NCBI GenBank assembly: GCA_028564705.1
Contig: JAPXFQ010000899.1
Location: 1,426,001 to 1,490,000 of the forward strand
DNA: 64,000 nt
Direction of reading: 5' to 3'
Source: Apricaphanius iberus
Taxonomy: Eukaryota > Chordata > Actinopteri > Cyprinodontiformes > Aphaniidae
A program made the position numbers and the translations under genes. The notes under the pieces were generated by a model that had not been told where the DNA came from, made no database searches, and saw nothing but the letters and a program-made list of their open reading frames with translations. Positions 1 through 10,544 of this stretch are shown one piece after another; positions within the stretch are counted from its first letter, which is position 1; each line of letters starts with the position of its first letter.

Positions 1-2160
1 AGCTCAGCTGTCTCCCGCTGTAGAGCCCCAAGCTGAGCCACCCGAGCTCCTGGGAATCTGCTCCTCCTTAATCTTCCACTTGTTTTCAAAAAAAAGTATT
101 CCGGGTCTCGTCTCTGTCCTTATTCTGCCTTAAACTGCGTGATATGTCAGCACCCTTCTTTATTTTATTTTCTTCCTAAAGGCTGCTTTTCCACGCTTCT
201 CCAGCTTCCTTTAGTGAAGATGGAGCAAGCATGTGACTCCGGCCGCTGTGATGCCAAATATAATGTCACAGTGGGCTAGATCAGAAATCCCTGAATCCTC
301 ATTAAAACCTCTTTGAAGAATTTTATGAAGCAGGATAACCCAAAAAAAAACCAAATCGAATAGTTTTCTAGCAAAAGTCTGAGGCGCCATATTGTGAAAT
401 GAATGTTTGCATCTGAGGCAGGTACGAGTGCCTTTTTGCACATTTTAAACGCTCGCACCCATGTGCTGGCAGTTCCTTCCTTTGTGTCAACGCTCGAGAG
501 GACGCATGCATGCAGCATTTCCGCCTGTCCACAAGTTCACCGCGCTGCGAGTGGATTTTCAGCAATTTGCAGCCTGAACCCGACGCAGGACAATCACGAG
601 GGCATGTGGAAGGGGAGAGGGGGGGGGGGCATGACAGGTTTTGCATAATGTAGGACATAAGTTTGGATTAAATTTTTATTCATGCTGGTTCAGTTTGACA
701 TTTTGTGGTTGTACCCAGAGATAAAATGCTGGGTGTGTGTAGAGTTTAAAAAAGAAGTGTCTGCTGACCTCGTTGGAGGGGTTTGACTCTTGAAATGACT
801 GTAAGTGAGAGAGCAGAAAACGACAGCTCTCCGTTTATTCAGAGCGAGGAGGATGGAGGAGAAAAAAGGGGGGATGGATTACTGAAGAGCCGCGTGCATC
901 TGTCTCGTTCCTTTTTATTTATTCTCCTTGTTTGTTTTTTTTCCCTTTTGTGCCTTCCCATTTCTTCCCCCGCATCTTCAACACACTTTCGCTTTGCCCT
1001 CTTTCAACCCCCCCCCCCCCCCGCTCCTCTTCATCTTCCTCTCTTTTTCTCCTCCACCCCGCCTCCCGAGGGAGAAGAGATTCTGCCTGCTGCTCGTTAG
1101 CGCTCCCAGCCAATCTGCATTTTTAATTAGTAGTTATTGCTTCTGCTTAATATTCAAGTGCTACCCTGGGCCAAATGGGAATCCTTACAAAAAAAAGAGG
1201 AGTGAGCGGAGGAAAGAGAAACCGGCCGGGTATTGTGTTTCTCTCCAGGACCCCAAGACAAAAGCCCCCCCACCCCATAAGCACCACCACCTCCCTTTCC
1301 TCACCCTTAGGGAAAGATTTGGTGGGTTTATAGGGGGAGTCGAGGTTGGAGGATGGGTCTAGAGTAAAATTCGAAGGGGCGACACATTTTCCTGGTGTCT
1401 CTTGCCCCCCCACCTCGCGCGCTACATTACAATCTTTTTTATCTCATTCTCTCCTTATCTCCTGAGCCCTGACCTACCTATCTCTCTGTTTATCTTCCCT
1501 CCTCTCGCTCTTCACCCTCTTTTTTTTTTTTTTCCTCCTTAAGTAGTATCTCAACTTCTCGTAGCTTTCTCCTCAGGCTAGGTTAAAGGACATGAACACC
1601 GCAGCTCCTCTCATCTCCAGACAGGGGGAGGGCGACGAGGGGAGAAAAAGAGAACGAAACAGTTGCTCTCTTTTTCATCTTCAATCTCCTCCCACCACCC
1701 CCCAATCCTCCAATAAAATACAGAAGGATTTGACTTGAGGAAACATGAAAGAGGCTTATACCAGAGTCTGCTTTGAACCTCTCCTCTATAAAAAAAAAAG
1801 TGCAAAAAAAGAAACTGTTTTCCCTCAATTTAGGGATCTTCTTGCCGGTTCTGATTTATGCAGAAAGGCCTCATTTGTCAAGCAGGCTGAGTCAGAGCCC
1901 GATTTGCATAAAGCGTTCGTTTTCTGCATTCTGCTAATTAGCAATTTGCAGCTTAATTTGCGAGAGCTCTCGGTTAGGAGACAAAGCTATCCACGTATAA
2001 AAATATCTCCAGATGTACTTTACTTCATGGCTGCCGGCCCCCTGAATCCCTACTTTCCTTTCCCGCAATTTCTTTGATCCTTCTCTCATCCAGGTTAAGT
2101 TCTTCATCGCCACGATCTTCACTCTGCTTGCTTTGCCTTCTTCCTAGATTAGTTTCAGCG
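1..2160. promoter_or_regulatory. Pyrimidine-rich non-coding region upstream of the znf296 exon, candidate cis-regulatory
   Basis: No coding exon could be supported here. The stretch is unusually rich in C/T tracts (for example near 990-1060, 1420-1545 and 1690-1710). At 1880-1985 motifs cluster: an AP-1-like TGAGTCA at 1888-1894, a POU octamer ATTTGCAT at 1902-1909, a homeodomain-type TAATTAG near 1935, and a 12-bp palindrome CGAGAGCTCTCG at 1961-1972. It may be znf296 intron or upstream flank, because the acceptor-bounded znf296 exon begins at 5591 and its preceding exon was not found. The regulatory role is inferred from base composition and motifs only. Confidence 0.25.
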
Positions 2161-2864
2161 TCATCCTCGATCTGTTGTACAGGTTTTATAAATTAAGAAA
2201 GGCTCAAATAAATATTTCAATAGGACAAAGGGATCATTTAACTGCTTGTGCCTAAAAGTGGTTGTTTGTAGTGATGGTGTTACCTCCAAAATTCTCAGCT
2301 CTTCTATGTCATTTAGAGCTCACCTTAGATTGAGTTTGACTGCATATAGGCTTTGTTTACAGGCAAAAGCAGGAACACATTTTTCACACTTGATCATTTT
2401 GGTCCTTTGCCCTTACAAAAGCAAAACCAAAACCAAAGTCTCTGGTTTTAAAAGTGAAGCCCATGTTTTTGTGTCCTCCTTATGGGGGTGATTTATTTCG
2501 ATTTTTATAAATACAATTAGCAAGCAGAATATAGTTTTGAACATGTATTGCATTCTATGTTATCATAAAATACTGAAGTTTGAACATTTTTATAACTTTT
2601 GGTGCTAAAATGGGTTTGAGCTGCATTTTTTTTAACAAGCCACAATCGCTCTTTATCTACAGAGCACTTTTCCATGCACAAACCCAACTTGAAGTGTGGT
2701 GTTCATAAAATAAAGATGAGAATAAATCGATTTTTAACACAATGAATCACATTACTGAAGTAGAACCTATCTCACTGCATAAAGCAGGTTAAAGATCTTA
2801 AAAAGCAAAAGATTATGCCCCAATCAAAAGAATTTAAGGAACGCTTGAGCAGCAAATACACGTC
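2161..2864. other. AT-rich non-coding stretch, nothing recognised
   Basis: No open reading frame with protein-like character, no clear repeat ends and no RNA gene were seen. It lies between the pyrimidine-rich region and a Tc1 element. Confidence 0.4.
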
Positions 2865-4397
2865 TACAGGTGAGGGGAACAAGCATTTGATACACTGCTG
2901 ATTGAGGTTTTCCCACTTACAAAGCATGTAGAGGTCTGTAATTTGTATCAAAGGTTCAACTGTGAGGGACAGAATCTAAAAAATAAATGCTGGAAAATCA
3001 CAGAGGATGATTTTTAAATAATTTTCATTTTATTACATAAAGTATTTGTTACATCGGACAAACAGAGCTCAATATTTGGTACAGAAACCTTTGTTTGCAA
3101 TCAATGAGATCAGACGTTTTCTATAGTTTTTCTCCAGGTTTGCACACATTGCAGCAAGGATTTTGGCCCACTCCTCTATACAGATCTTCTCCATAGCGTT
3201 CAGGTTTCGGGGCTGTCGCTGGGCAACATGGACTTTCAGCTCTCTCCAAAGATTTTCTATAGGATTCAGGTCTGGAGACCGGCTAGGCCATTCCTGGACC
3301 TTCAGATGCTTCCTATGGAGCCACTCCTTAGTTGCTCTGGCTGTGTGTTTTCTGTCGTCGTCAAGCTGGAAGACCCAGCCATGATCCATCTTCAATGCTT
3401 TTACTTAAGGAAGGAGATTGGTGGCCAACATCTAACGATACATGGACCCATCTATCATCCCCTCAATACGGTGCAGTATTCCCATCCCCTTTGCAGAAAA
3501 GCACCCCCACAGAATATTTCCACCTCCATGCTTCACAGTTGGGATGGTGTTCTAGGGGTGGTACTCATCCTTCTTTCTCCAAACATGGCGAGTGGACTTT
3601 AAACCGAAAAGCTCCACTTTTGTCTCATCAGACCACATGACCTTTTCCCATTTCTCCTCTGGATCATCCAGATGGTCATTGGCAAACTTCAGACGAGCCT
3701 TGACATGCGCTGGCTTGAGCAGGGGGAGCTGGCGTGCACTGCAGGATTTGAATCCATGACGGCGGAGTGTGTACTGATGGTTTTCTTTAAGACTGTGGTC
3801 CCAGCTCTATTCAGGTCATTGACCAGGTCCTCCCGTGTAGTTCTGGGCTCATCCTTCACTGTTCATATGATCATTGATGCCCCATGAGGAGAGATCTTGC
3901 ATGGCACTCCAGACTGAGGGACACTGACTGTCGTCTTGAACTTCTTCTGTTTCTAATTATTGCACCTACAGTTGTTACCTTCTCACCAAGCCGTAGTCTT
4001 GTAGCCCATCCCAGCCTTGTACAGCACTTGGCCATTGTGGAGAGGTTGGAGTTTGTTTGAGTGTATGGACAGGTGTGTATTATACAGGTAACAAGTTCAA
4101 GCAGGTGCAGTTGATACAGGTAATGAGTGGAGAACATGAGAGCTTCTTAAAGAAGAACTAACAGCTCTGTGGGAGCTTAAATTCTTACTGGTTGATGGGC
4201 GATAAAATACTTATGTCATGCAGTAAATTGGAAATTATTAAAATATCATCCCCAGTGATTTTCTGCATTTTTGTTTTAGATTCTGTACCTCACAATTGAA
4301 GAGTACCTTTGATACAAATTAAACTGTACATGCTTTGTAAGTAGGAAAATGTTAAAAAAAATCTGCCGTGTATAAAATAATTGTTCTCCCCACTGCA
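2865..4397 (-). mobile_element. Tc1-like DNA transposon, nearly full length but decayed
   Basis: The element is about 1.53 kb and has long imperfect terminal inverted repeats of roughly 190 bp (2865-3055 and 4205-4397). Its ends read as degenerate TACAGTGGGGAGAACAA, the signature of a common teleost Tc1 subfamily. The transposase is on the minus strand between a start near 4035 and a stop near 3069. Its C-terminal part (about 3395-3069) is still open and shows the DDE-type motif [15 protein letters not shown] and a degraded DDDRKHTA. The N-terminal part keeps GEKVTTVGAIIR but has lost codons after the start, and the frame shifts several times in between. It is an inactive copy that lies in the presumed znf296 intron or flank. 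Confidence 0.9.
3069..4035 (-). pseudogene. Tc1 transposase pseudogene
   Basis: This is the remnant of a DD34E Tc1 transposase. The start region at 4035 encodes MAK followed by a deletion, then the linker of the paired-like DNA-binding domain. The C-terminal 108 residues are open up to a stop at 3069 and end in the family's typical NKGF-TKY tail. The middle is broken by frameshifts, including around 3400-3660. The first catalytic Asp region near 3640 (VMWSDET-type) can be recognised only in shifted frames. No active protein is expected. Confidence 0.85.
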
Positions 4398-4439
4398 TTA
4401 GATGATTTCTAAGGCTTTAAATCATTTTTGAATTACTCC

Positions 4440-5070
4440 AATGTCACAAAAACAATCCAGAACAGCATCTGAAGCACCACAGGCCTGAATTGGCAGAGTT
4501 AAGATCAGAGTTCATGACTCAACATTGAGATATTGGTCAAATATTTTCTGCATGGAAGATCTGAAACGCGACATGTCGCAGAATTTATGGGAAAATATTC
4601 GGAGGACAAACGAGAATAAAAGATTGAGATGTGTGTCACATTAGTTTCGGTATAAAACTAAAACCGCATTTCAGAAAAACGATTGAAACGGACAGTCAAA
4701 CATTGTGGTGGTAGTTTGATAATCTCAGGTTGCTCTGATTATTCAGGCCCTTGATGAGTTGCCTGATTGAAAACCGAAAATCTGCTAGGGGAATGTCTGA
4801 CCATTGGTTTAGGATCAAGTGCAGAGCAGTGATCCAAAGCAAACCAGAAAGTTCTCCTCTGAATGGTAAAAAAAAACAGGATTTGGAAGGCCTAGTTAAA
4901 GTACAGTTGAAACGCTGTGGGGTAACTTTAAGCAGAATGTCCACACTCAAAAAGTTGCTGAATTAAAACAGCTTATTTTCCTAGTGATCGCCCATTTATA
5001 GCAAATACTTGATGTGAGACTTTGCTGCCAAATGTGACAAAAATAATTAGTTACATATTTACTTAAGATT
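4440..5070 (+). mobile_element. Tc1-like transposon remnant, second subfamily
   Basis: Decayed + strand transposase sequence. The stretch at 4700-4735 corresponds to the usual KHGGGSVMVWGC-type motif. 4830-4900 corresponds to the PKHTSKSTSEWLKKNK...VLEWPSQS region, with most codons missing or shifted. About 4955-4975 keeps the VAELKQ tail motif. No intact frame and no clear inverted repeat ends were found. The subfamily differs from the neighbouring 2865-4397 element. Confidence 0.6.
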
Positions 5071-5590
5071 TTTTTGTTCGGATAGTTTTTTTGGCATCTT
5101 CATTAATTAAATTATTTCAAAACAGTGTTTTGTATTTACTCATATGTTCTGTTTTTGATCCAAACTGACACCTACATTTTCAGTTTCTTCATATATTTTT
5201 TAGCATTTTGTGTTTAATGAAAGTCTACTCTGGTCAGCAAATTTAACAACTGATAAGTCATGAATATAATCGATTTAAAGAAACCATAACGTGACTAAAG
5301 AACCAATGATTTCAGCAGGTCGAGGTAGAACAAATTATACTACAGGGAGAAAAAAAGTTTCTAAAATTGAATGATTGTGTTCCTCTGTGTCTGAGGTATT
5401 TATAATTGAGCGAATAATTCCCTCTAATTACTTAGAAATTAACTGCTCTGTTTACAGCTCTATAAATTTGCTGCCAAGTATATATTAATCAGTCTTTCTG
5501 TTTTTCCCCAGAGGGAGTTAAAATGTTTCATTAAACATTTTACCGTGTCTCATTTACCATCATTTACTAAATCGCTCTCTCTTTTTGCAG
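5071..5590 (+). other. Presumed intron preceding the znf296 last coding exon
   Basis: An AT-rich stretch ending in a good splice acceptor: a pyrimidine tract followed by CAG at 5588-5590. The open frame extends upstream of the acceptor to an ATG at 5545. However, family similarity begins only after the acceptor, so that ATG is probably not used. Confidence 0.5.
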
Positions 5591-7278
5591 GATCAGAAGA
5601 GCCTTCGTTTTTCACTTGCCTTCAGTGCGATGGTGTGTTTTGTTCAGCATGGGCGCTCCTCCAACACGCTCAGCACACACACTCCTTCAGCATCTACCAA
5701 GAAGTCGAGGAGGAGGATGCGTACATGGGAGAAAGAGAGGGCGTCTTGGAGAACAAACCTGCCACAGCCGTCCTTGACCCGCGCCACCTGAGCCAAGCTC
5801 TCGCCTCCGCCTTTCAGCCCTCGACGCTACGCCGCTCCCGTCAGGGCCGCGCCGCCTCTGCGACTGCCGGCCTCCAGGCTATGAACTTCTCAGTTCGGCT
5901 GCAGGAGCTTGCAGAGGGGAACAACACAAATGGCAGCTCCCCCATGGCCCCCGCGTTGTCCCCTTCTTCATCTCCGCCAGCAGCTTCCACGTTTCCTCAG
6001 AACGGCACCCTCCAGGCTGACTTCCACTGCGAGCTCTGCGACCAGAACTTCCACTCGCTGCGCGCCCTGTCTGCCCACCGCCGGACTCACGCCTGCGACA
6101 GGCCCTATCACTGTGGTGTGTGTGGGCAGGCTTTCGCTCAGAGTGGGCAGCTAGCTCGCCACATCAGGGGCCACCACCGGGAGGCTGCGGGCGGAGGAAC
6201 GGGGTGTGAGTCTGTGGAGACGGTCCTGCTAGAAGAGGATATCGGGAGGCAGGGGGTCAGAGGAAGGCTTCAGGGGGCAGGGATGATGGGAAAAGAGCTG
6301 GACCTGACCCTCCCCAAACACCCCTCCGTAGCCTCTGGCCTAATGCTGCTGAACTCCCAGCTTAGACCGCCTGACAGGGAACTACTGAGGCTGTATCAGC
6401 ATCCCAGAGCCGGGGGCGAGGAGGCGGCTGAGGGGCAGGGGGAGCCGCAGCCCGCCTCGCCCTGCGCCAGTCCCTCTGAAGGCTCCCTGGAGAGCGGAGA
6501 GACGGGAGGCAGCGGTGAGAGCGGCATCGCCAGTGGCAACTGCACGCCCAAACGCACGGAAATAGGCGAGAGGGCGCGAGGAGCCGGAGAGTGGGAGAGC
6601 GAACGAGGAGAGCTGGTCGAGAGGGAAAAGGAGTGGGGCTCGAGCGTGCAGGAGTGGCAGAGGGAATTTGAACGGAGGAGCGCTGCAGTGGGAGCCACCA
6701 TCACCGGAGCGAACGCCAACCCCGCTCCCGGCCTGACCGGGAAGAAGAAGAGAGACGAGGCCTGCGAGTTCTGTGGTAAACAATTCAGAAACAGCAGCAA
6801 CCTGACCGTGCACCGCCGAAGCCACACGGGTGAGCGGCCGTACCGCTGTGGCCTCTGCAACTACGCCTGCGCTCAGAGCTCCAAGCTGACGCGCCACATG
6901 AAGACCCACGGAGCCCAGGGGGCCAAAGCTTCCTTCCTGTGCCAGCTGTGCTCCGTGCCATTCACTGTGTACGCCACTCTGGAGAAACATCTGAAGAAAG
7001 TCCACGGCCTGAGCCACGCCAGCGTCGGGGCGTACGCGCAGGCCAGCGCTGCGGATACTTTGGCCGCTTTGAGAGCGGGAGAGGAAGCAGGAGTGGGGGC
7101 CGCGCTGGTGAAGATGGAGGAGGAGGAGGAGGAGGCGGCAAGTTTGGAGAGTAAGGTGCATGGTAATGCAGAGAGAGACATGGAGGTGGAAGAAAGCAGA
7201 GGGAGTCCGGCTACGGCGGGGGATCTTCCACATGAAAGCAGTGCAGAGGTTAGCCTAGCTTTGGCTTCTGCTCACTGA
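5591..7278 (+). CDS. znf296: Zinc finger protein 296-like, last coding exon (5'-partial gene)
   Basis: A C2H2 zinc-finger protein of the BCL11/ZNF296 family; in mammals these are nuclear DNA-binding regulators. The exon follows a CAG acceptor at 5588-5590 and enters in phase 1, since one base of the first Gly codon comes from the preceding exon. It runs 562 codons to a TGA. Six fingers are visible. The first (5617-5682) has the BCL11-type HAQxTH ending. A pair lies at 6028-6175. A C-terminal pair at 6763-6909 carries [26 protein letters not shown] and [10 protein letters not shown], which match ZNF296 better than BCL11A/B. A last finger lies at 6940-7005. The regions between are rich in Ser, Gly and Glu, with a poly-Glu run near 7117-7135. 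The exon alone is longer than human ZNF296 because of the expanded spacers. It is GC-rich against AT-rich flanks. The N-terminal finger exon was not located. Family assignment is strong; orthology to ZNF296 is inferred. Confidence 0.88.
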
Positions 7279-8160
7279 GAAACTCCTCTGAATAAAGATT
7301 AAACGCGCCCATGCAATCAAGGCAAAGAAGCTGCATCACTGTCTACAGTAGCAGGTCGCCCCGGCGCTGATGTCCGCAGCAGCCAGCAGTTGTACAAAAT
7401 CATATGCAAAGCTGCTGGCTGAAACTAAGTGCCTACAGTTCTTCAGACCACAAAGAAAAACAAGTCCGTGACATTCAGCAGGGAGATTACCATACCTCTA
7501 GAACAGGAAGTGCACTGCCGCAGTCCACACCAACACAGGAAACCGTTCACCATGCTGCAGCACAAAATGCAAAAGAACTGCGTCTCACATCTCCAGCGAC
7601 CCACTGGACAGATGGCGATGTATCGTCCCTATCAGATGAGATTATGCTGAGTAAAAGAAAAGAGCAATATTATGATCCTGAGCACCGATGAGTGGAGAGG
7701 GGTCAGACTGTGCTGTTCTCTGTAGAGAAGACCTTTTAAAGGCTTTGGAGCTGCCACGGGGCTCAAATGAATCCAAACACTGTCTGCCTGTAGTTTGTCA
7801 CACTCTTTTTTTAAAGGCGCTTGCTTGTCACAACACTTGTCACTTAATGTTTACAAGTCCCACGGGGCCGAGCGAGGCTGTGCTCCCGACTTTGTGAACA
7901 GACGCTGCAGTGGACATAAAAAGTTTACTCTCACTTATAAAAATGGCAGGTTTCTGTGACCTAAAAACAACGAGACCAAGACAAATCATTTCGGAACATA
8001 AATGTGACGGGTTTTCTGTCATTCAGCTGAAAGACGACGTGTTAGAGGGAGAGCTCCTAAAGACCAGAAAAAAAGCTCAGCAATGTGTTCGTGTAAGTTT
8101 GCACACCTTGAGACACTTTGATTCGGTTTCAACATTTAGTCGTCTTTGATAGAGTCTGTC
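7279..8160 (+). other. Probable znf296 3' untranslated region
   Basis: No coding exon follows the znf296 stop. An AATAAA lies only 13 nt after the stop (7291-7296), which would give a very short 3' UTR. Other AATAAA hexamers occur at 8349-8354, 8827-8832 and 10384-10389. The real cleavage site cannot be chosen from sequence alone. Short open frames here (for example 7404-7691) look random. Confidence 0.4.
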
Positions 8161-8164
8161 AGCA

Positions 8165-8640
8165 GCTCTAGTCTTGACTTGGTAATATTTGCCCACTTTG
8201 TCCACGTCTCTCTTTAGATGACCCCACAGATGAATTCATATGAGTTGGTTCTGAGCTCTTGTTATGCCGTGGCTATCTCTTCATTTTCTTCCGGTGGATG
8301 GGCCACAATTTAGTGGATTCTTGACTCACTATTGAACTCAACCTGAAAAATAAAAACCCCTCTTTAACCCTGAACGTTTTGAATCAAAACCAACTGTTAT
8401 TTATGATTTCATCTATTTTCACAAAAAGTCTAGTTCCTTTAGAAGAAAATTAACCCCAAGCCATGATGGTGCCACCACCATCTTGGAGTCAGGGCCCAAA
8501 TGTTTTAGCTTTGTTCCTTCAGACCATCACGCCTTCTCCAGCACAATCCTTAGAGATTTGAACCAGAACTGGGTGATTTTTGAAATAGGTCCTTGCCTTT
8601 CAGTCCTTACTCCAAACATTGGGGGAATACAGGATGCTTT
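8165..8640 (-). mobile_element. Tc1-like transposon remnant
   Basis: Seen on the + strand, 8180-8210 and 8440-8560 follow the antisense of a Tc1 transposase gene. These include the stretch before the catalytic Asp (ccccaagccatgatggtg, the usual antisense KHGGG-type block) and the following 'cagaccat' block. There is no open frame and there are no clear ends. Confidence 0.5.
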
Positions 8641-10540
8641 CCCAAACAATACAAACCAGAAGTTTTTGCAGCTTCTTCGATGTTGCGTTCAGCATCTGCA
8701 ACAGTTTGTCTGATGTTTTCATCACGTACATGGAAAACATCCAAGCATAGTAATTCCAAGTTTCATGTCTTCCCCAATAATTAATGAATGTTGATTGTAT
8801 GTATTTAAACATATAGTAAAGGTCAAAATAAAGTCATCCACCAGAGAAATTTTACATAAAAAATATCAGTTCAACCAGAATATCGTTCCGAACTGAAGAA
8901 AATTAGGAACTTTTAAAAAATATAAAAAACCAATGAAATGTACATTTCACTAAAGAAATGTCAAATTATTTATATCTCAATAAATGGTAAAAAAAGAAAT
9001 CTTTCATTGCTGATCAGGTTTTTGCTCGTTTGCTCTGGTATTTTGAATATTTCTGTTTTCCATCTGAGAATGGAGGTAGCTGTAGCTGGGCCAATCCAAT
9101 AACTTATTTTCAGTTTAAAAAAATAACCCTAGTTCTGCTGGGGTGTTTTTGTGCCCTTCTCCTGACTGATACGTTCGCACAGTGAGATTGTTTGAAACAT
9201 GTCTGATGAGGTCTGCAAACTGACTTCAGCTAAAGGCTGTTATGAAACTCTGTGAAAAGGTGAGCTTTATTTAGTTGATCAGGCTCTCCATAATAAATGC
9301 CAAGCGTGACCTCCAGAAGACTGAATGCTGAATTTGAATCCAAAGGTGCTTCAAAGTATCTAAGGTTGTGCACATTTATGAATCCAGTTTATTGCAGCTT
9401 AATTAACATTTTCCCTCTTAACTGGTTTGTGCATGTTCAGGTGATTAATTCAAGATATTTGACGCAATAAATTGAGGGGGGAAAAAGTTCGGAAATCATT
9501 TTTTAGATCCTGTAAATCTGTTATTTCAACAGGGTGTTCACTTTATCTCCACTGCACAATGAACAATTTGTCTTTGCTCTTCTAATTTTTATATATGTGA
9601 ATATAGAGACTTTAAAGTCTCATTTGCTGATGTTTTGTAAGATTAGTTTCTATGCATAAAAAAAAAAGCCAGCAATTTTTACATGTGAAACGGGTGTTTA
9701 TTATTTCCCCTCTGTACTGTTGTGATGGTAGTTTTCTATTTCTGTTGTTTACTTTGGTTAAAGTGCCGGACTTCTGCGTGAAGCTCGAGCATGTTTCTTA
9801 GCCTTTCGCATAATTTCTGTTGCTGTCCATCTTTGAATTCTTCCTAATTTATGGATGCTGCATGTTTTGGTGGGTCATTTGTTTCACTGCCAAGCTACTG
9901 AATCGACAGGTACGTCGATGGGGAATGTGAGCCCGCCAAGCGAGCACTTAGGGGTGTGAGGAGTGTGGAAATTAGCTTTTCATCAATGGTCATAATCAAT
10001 GTGTAGAATTTATTTGTGACCAGTTTTAAACCCAATTTAATGAAAAAAAAATGCTTATTTGGAAAGTAAAACCAACAAATGTATCCTTATTTTTCTTCCA
10101 TCTCTTGACCTCTGAATAGATTCAGGTCAATAAAAAAAAGTGTGTGTTCTGTTTAAAAACGATTAATGAATGAGCGCAGTGTAACTGTTCAGGGACGATA
10201 GTGTTGTATATACTGTATGTGCTTGCTGTTCTTGTTGTGGATACTTGCCTGCTCCTGTTACATGTTACTCACATTTCCCAGCATGGCTGACTCCTTTCTT
10301 TTTATGCCCCAAAGTGAATCTGTGTTGCTTCAACCGTCTGTGAAAAAGATGTAATTTTGTTATTAACTTCATGACTAAACCTCAATAAAGAATTGAGGTA
10401 AAATATATCCTCTTGATGTCTCTCTTTTATTTTCTTGTGAATATTTGTGAGAAATCTAGTTTTTTTTTTACAGTTCATGTTGCATCCACAAACTTTAGTC
10501 CGGAAGTAGGACTTTATGTGACACATCACCACAATAACAA
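8641..10540. other. AT-rich intergenic DNA, nothing recognised
   Basis: No gene, RNA or clear mobile element could be supported. A poly(A)-signal-like AATAAA is at 10384-10389. The short open frames show no family motifs. Confidence 0.4.
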
Positions 10541-10544
10541 TTTA

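Noticed and set aside
1..130. Possible znf296 upstream exon at the window start
   Set aside because: One frame is open and could be phase-compatible, but it lacks the expected N-terminal finger and a convincing donor.
783..1413. Several overlapping open frames in the pyrimidine-rich region
   Set aside because: Low-complexity Pro/Ser/Leu/Phe or Glu/Arg sequence caused by C/T tracts; no splice sites or motifs.
5545..5590. ATG at 5545 as the znf296 start
   Set aside because: It lies before a strong acceptor and the intervening residues do not resemble the family; the preceding exon is more likely upstream.
6382..7233. 283-codon open frame on the minus strand opposite znf296
   Set aside because: It mirrors the GC-rich zinc-finger exon; composition keeps stops rare on the other strand and no family motif is present.
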